Assembly: GCA_902496845.1 (NCBI GenBank)
Contig: CABVCJ010000103.1
Span: 1-5,195 of the forward strand
Origin: an uncultured Collinsella sp.
GTDB taxonomy: Bacteria; Actinomycetota; Coriobacteriia; Coriobacteriales; Coriobacteriaceae
Length of the DNA stretch: 5,195 nt
Direction: 5' to 3'
Part shown: positions 5,018-5,195 of the stretch, one piece after another
Layout: the number at the start of each line of letters is the position of its first letter
Position numbering within the stretch: position 1 is the first letter of the stretch
Made by a program: the position numbers and the translations under genes
Notes under the pieces: generated by a model
What the model was told of the DNA's origin: nothing
The model's input: only the letters and a program-made list of their open reading frames with translations
Database searches by the model: none

Positions 5018-5195
5018 CTAGGAGAGGGCGGCCATGATGGTGCGGGCGACGCCGTCGTGGTCGTTGTCGTATTCGGTGATGGCGTCGGCGGCCTCGCGGT
5101 CCTCGGGTTCGCCGTTGATCATGGCCATGCCGTGGCCCGCTGTCTGCAGCATGGGGATGTCGTTGATGTTGTCGCCGAACGCCCAGGCGTCGGCG
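5018..5195 (-). CDS. Cof-type HAD hydrolase, C-terminal fragment (5' end outside window)
   Basis: On the - strand an open frame enters from the right edge and ends at TAG (5018-5020 on the + strand); 58 residues are visible. The fragment contains GDNINDIPML at 7-16, which is HAD motif IV (GDxxND) with two metal-binding aspartates, then AGHGMAMINGEPEDREAAD, the conserved tail of Cof-type HAD-IIB enzymes, where a G-x-A-M-x-N segment precedes the last helices. The role is probably metabolite dephosphorylation in the cytoplasm. Motifs I-III and the cap lie outside the window, so activity and substrate cannot be judged. It faces the HAD gene at 4181-4975 with 42 bases between the stops. The two differ enough in sequence (GDNINDIPML versus GDSMNDYEII) that a recent tandem duplication is unlikely. 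Confidence 0.85.
   Translation of the reverse strand, partial: ADAWAFGDNINDIPMLQTAGHGMAMINGEPEDREAADAITEYDNDHDGVARTIMAALS

Overview
The window looks like chromosomal DNA of a high-GC Gram-positive gut anaerobe of the Coriobacteriia, most likely Collinsella or a close relative. That assignment rests on the strong GC bias at third codon positions, the gene types, and short intergenic palindromes built on GGGGACG; it is a judgement from memory, not from a search. No phage, plasmid, transposase, CRISPR or RNA gene is visible. The protein-coding content is ordinary; the unusual content lies between the genes.

Layout, left to right. (1) Bases 2-568, + strand: the C-terminal part of a U32-family protein, cut by the left edge. 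(2) Bases 569-664: a short leader with an extended -10 promoter candidate, a small stem-loop and a strong ribosome binding site. (3) Bases 665-1876, +: tyrS, tyrosyl-tRNA synthetase of the TyrZ-like type, followed by a clear intrinsic terminator at 1904-1939. (4) Bases 1942-2028: a perfect 35-bp inverted repeat around a 17-nt spacer, two bases beyond the terminator's T run. (5) Bases 2080-2133: a possible promoter and a terminator-like hairpin just ahead of the next gene. (6) Bases 2154-3974, +: ade, adenine deaminase, with its metal ligands and C-terminal domain. (7) Bases 3975-4180: 206 bases without a gene but rich in pairing potential, ending in a long hairpin whose 3' arm contains the ribosome binding site of the next gene. 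(8) Bases 4181-4975, +: a complete Cof-type HAD phosphatase. (9) Bases 4977-5007: a hairpin between convergent genes. (10) Bases 5018-5195, - strand: the C-terminal 58 residues of a second Cof-type HAD phosphatase, cut by the right edge.

The genes do not form an obvious pathway. tyrS is housekeeping translation, ade is purine salvage (adenine to hypoxanthine plus ammonia), and the two HAD enzymes are probably small-metabolite phosphatases. Each gene appears to have its own leader, and there is no tight operon. The most interesting candidates are the structured region before the HAD gene, with a sequestered Shine-Dalgarno and mutually exclusive pairings upstream; the attenuator-like hairpin before ade; and a GGGGACG element that lies inside a palindrome in all three intergenic regions downstream of tyrS. 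None of these can be proved from a single sequence.
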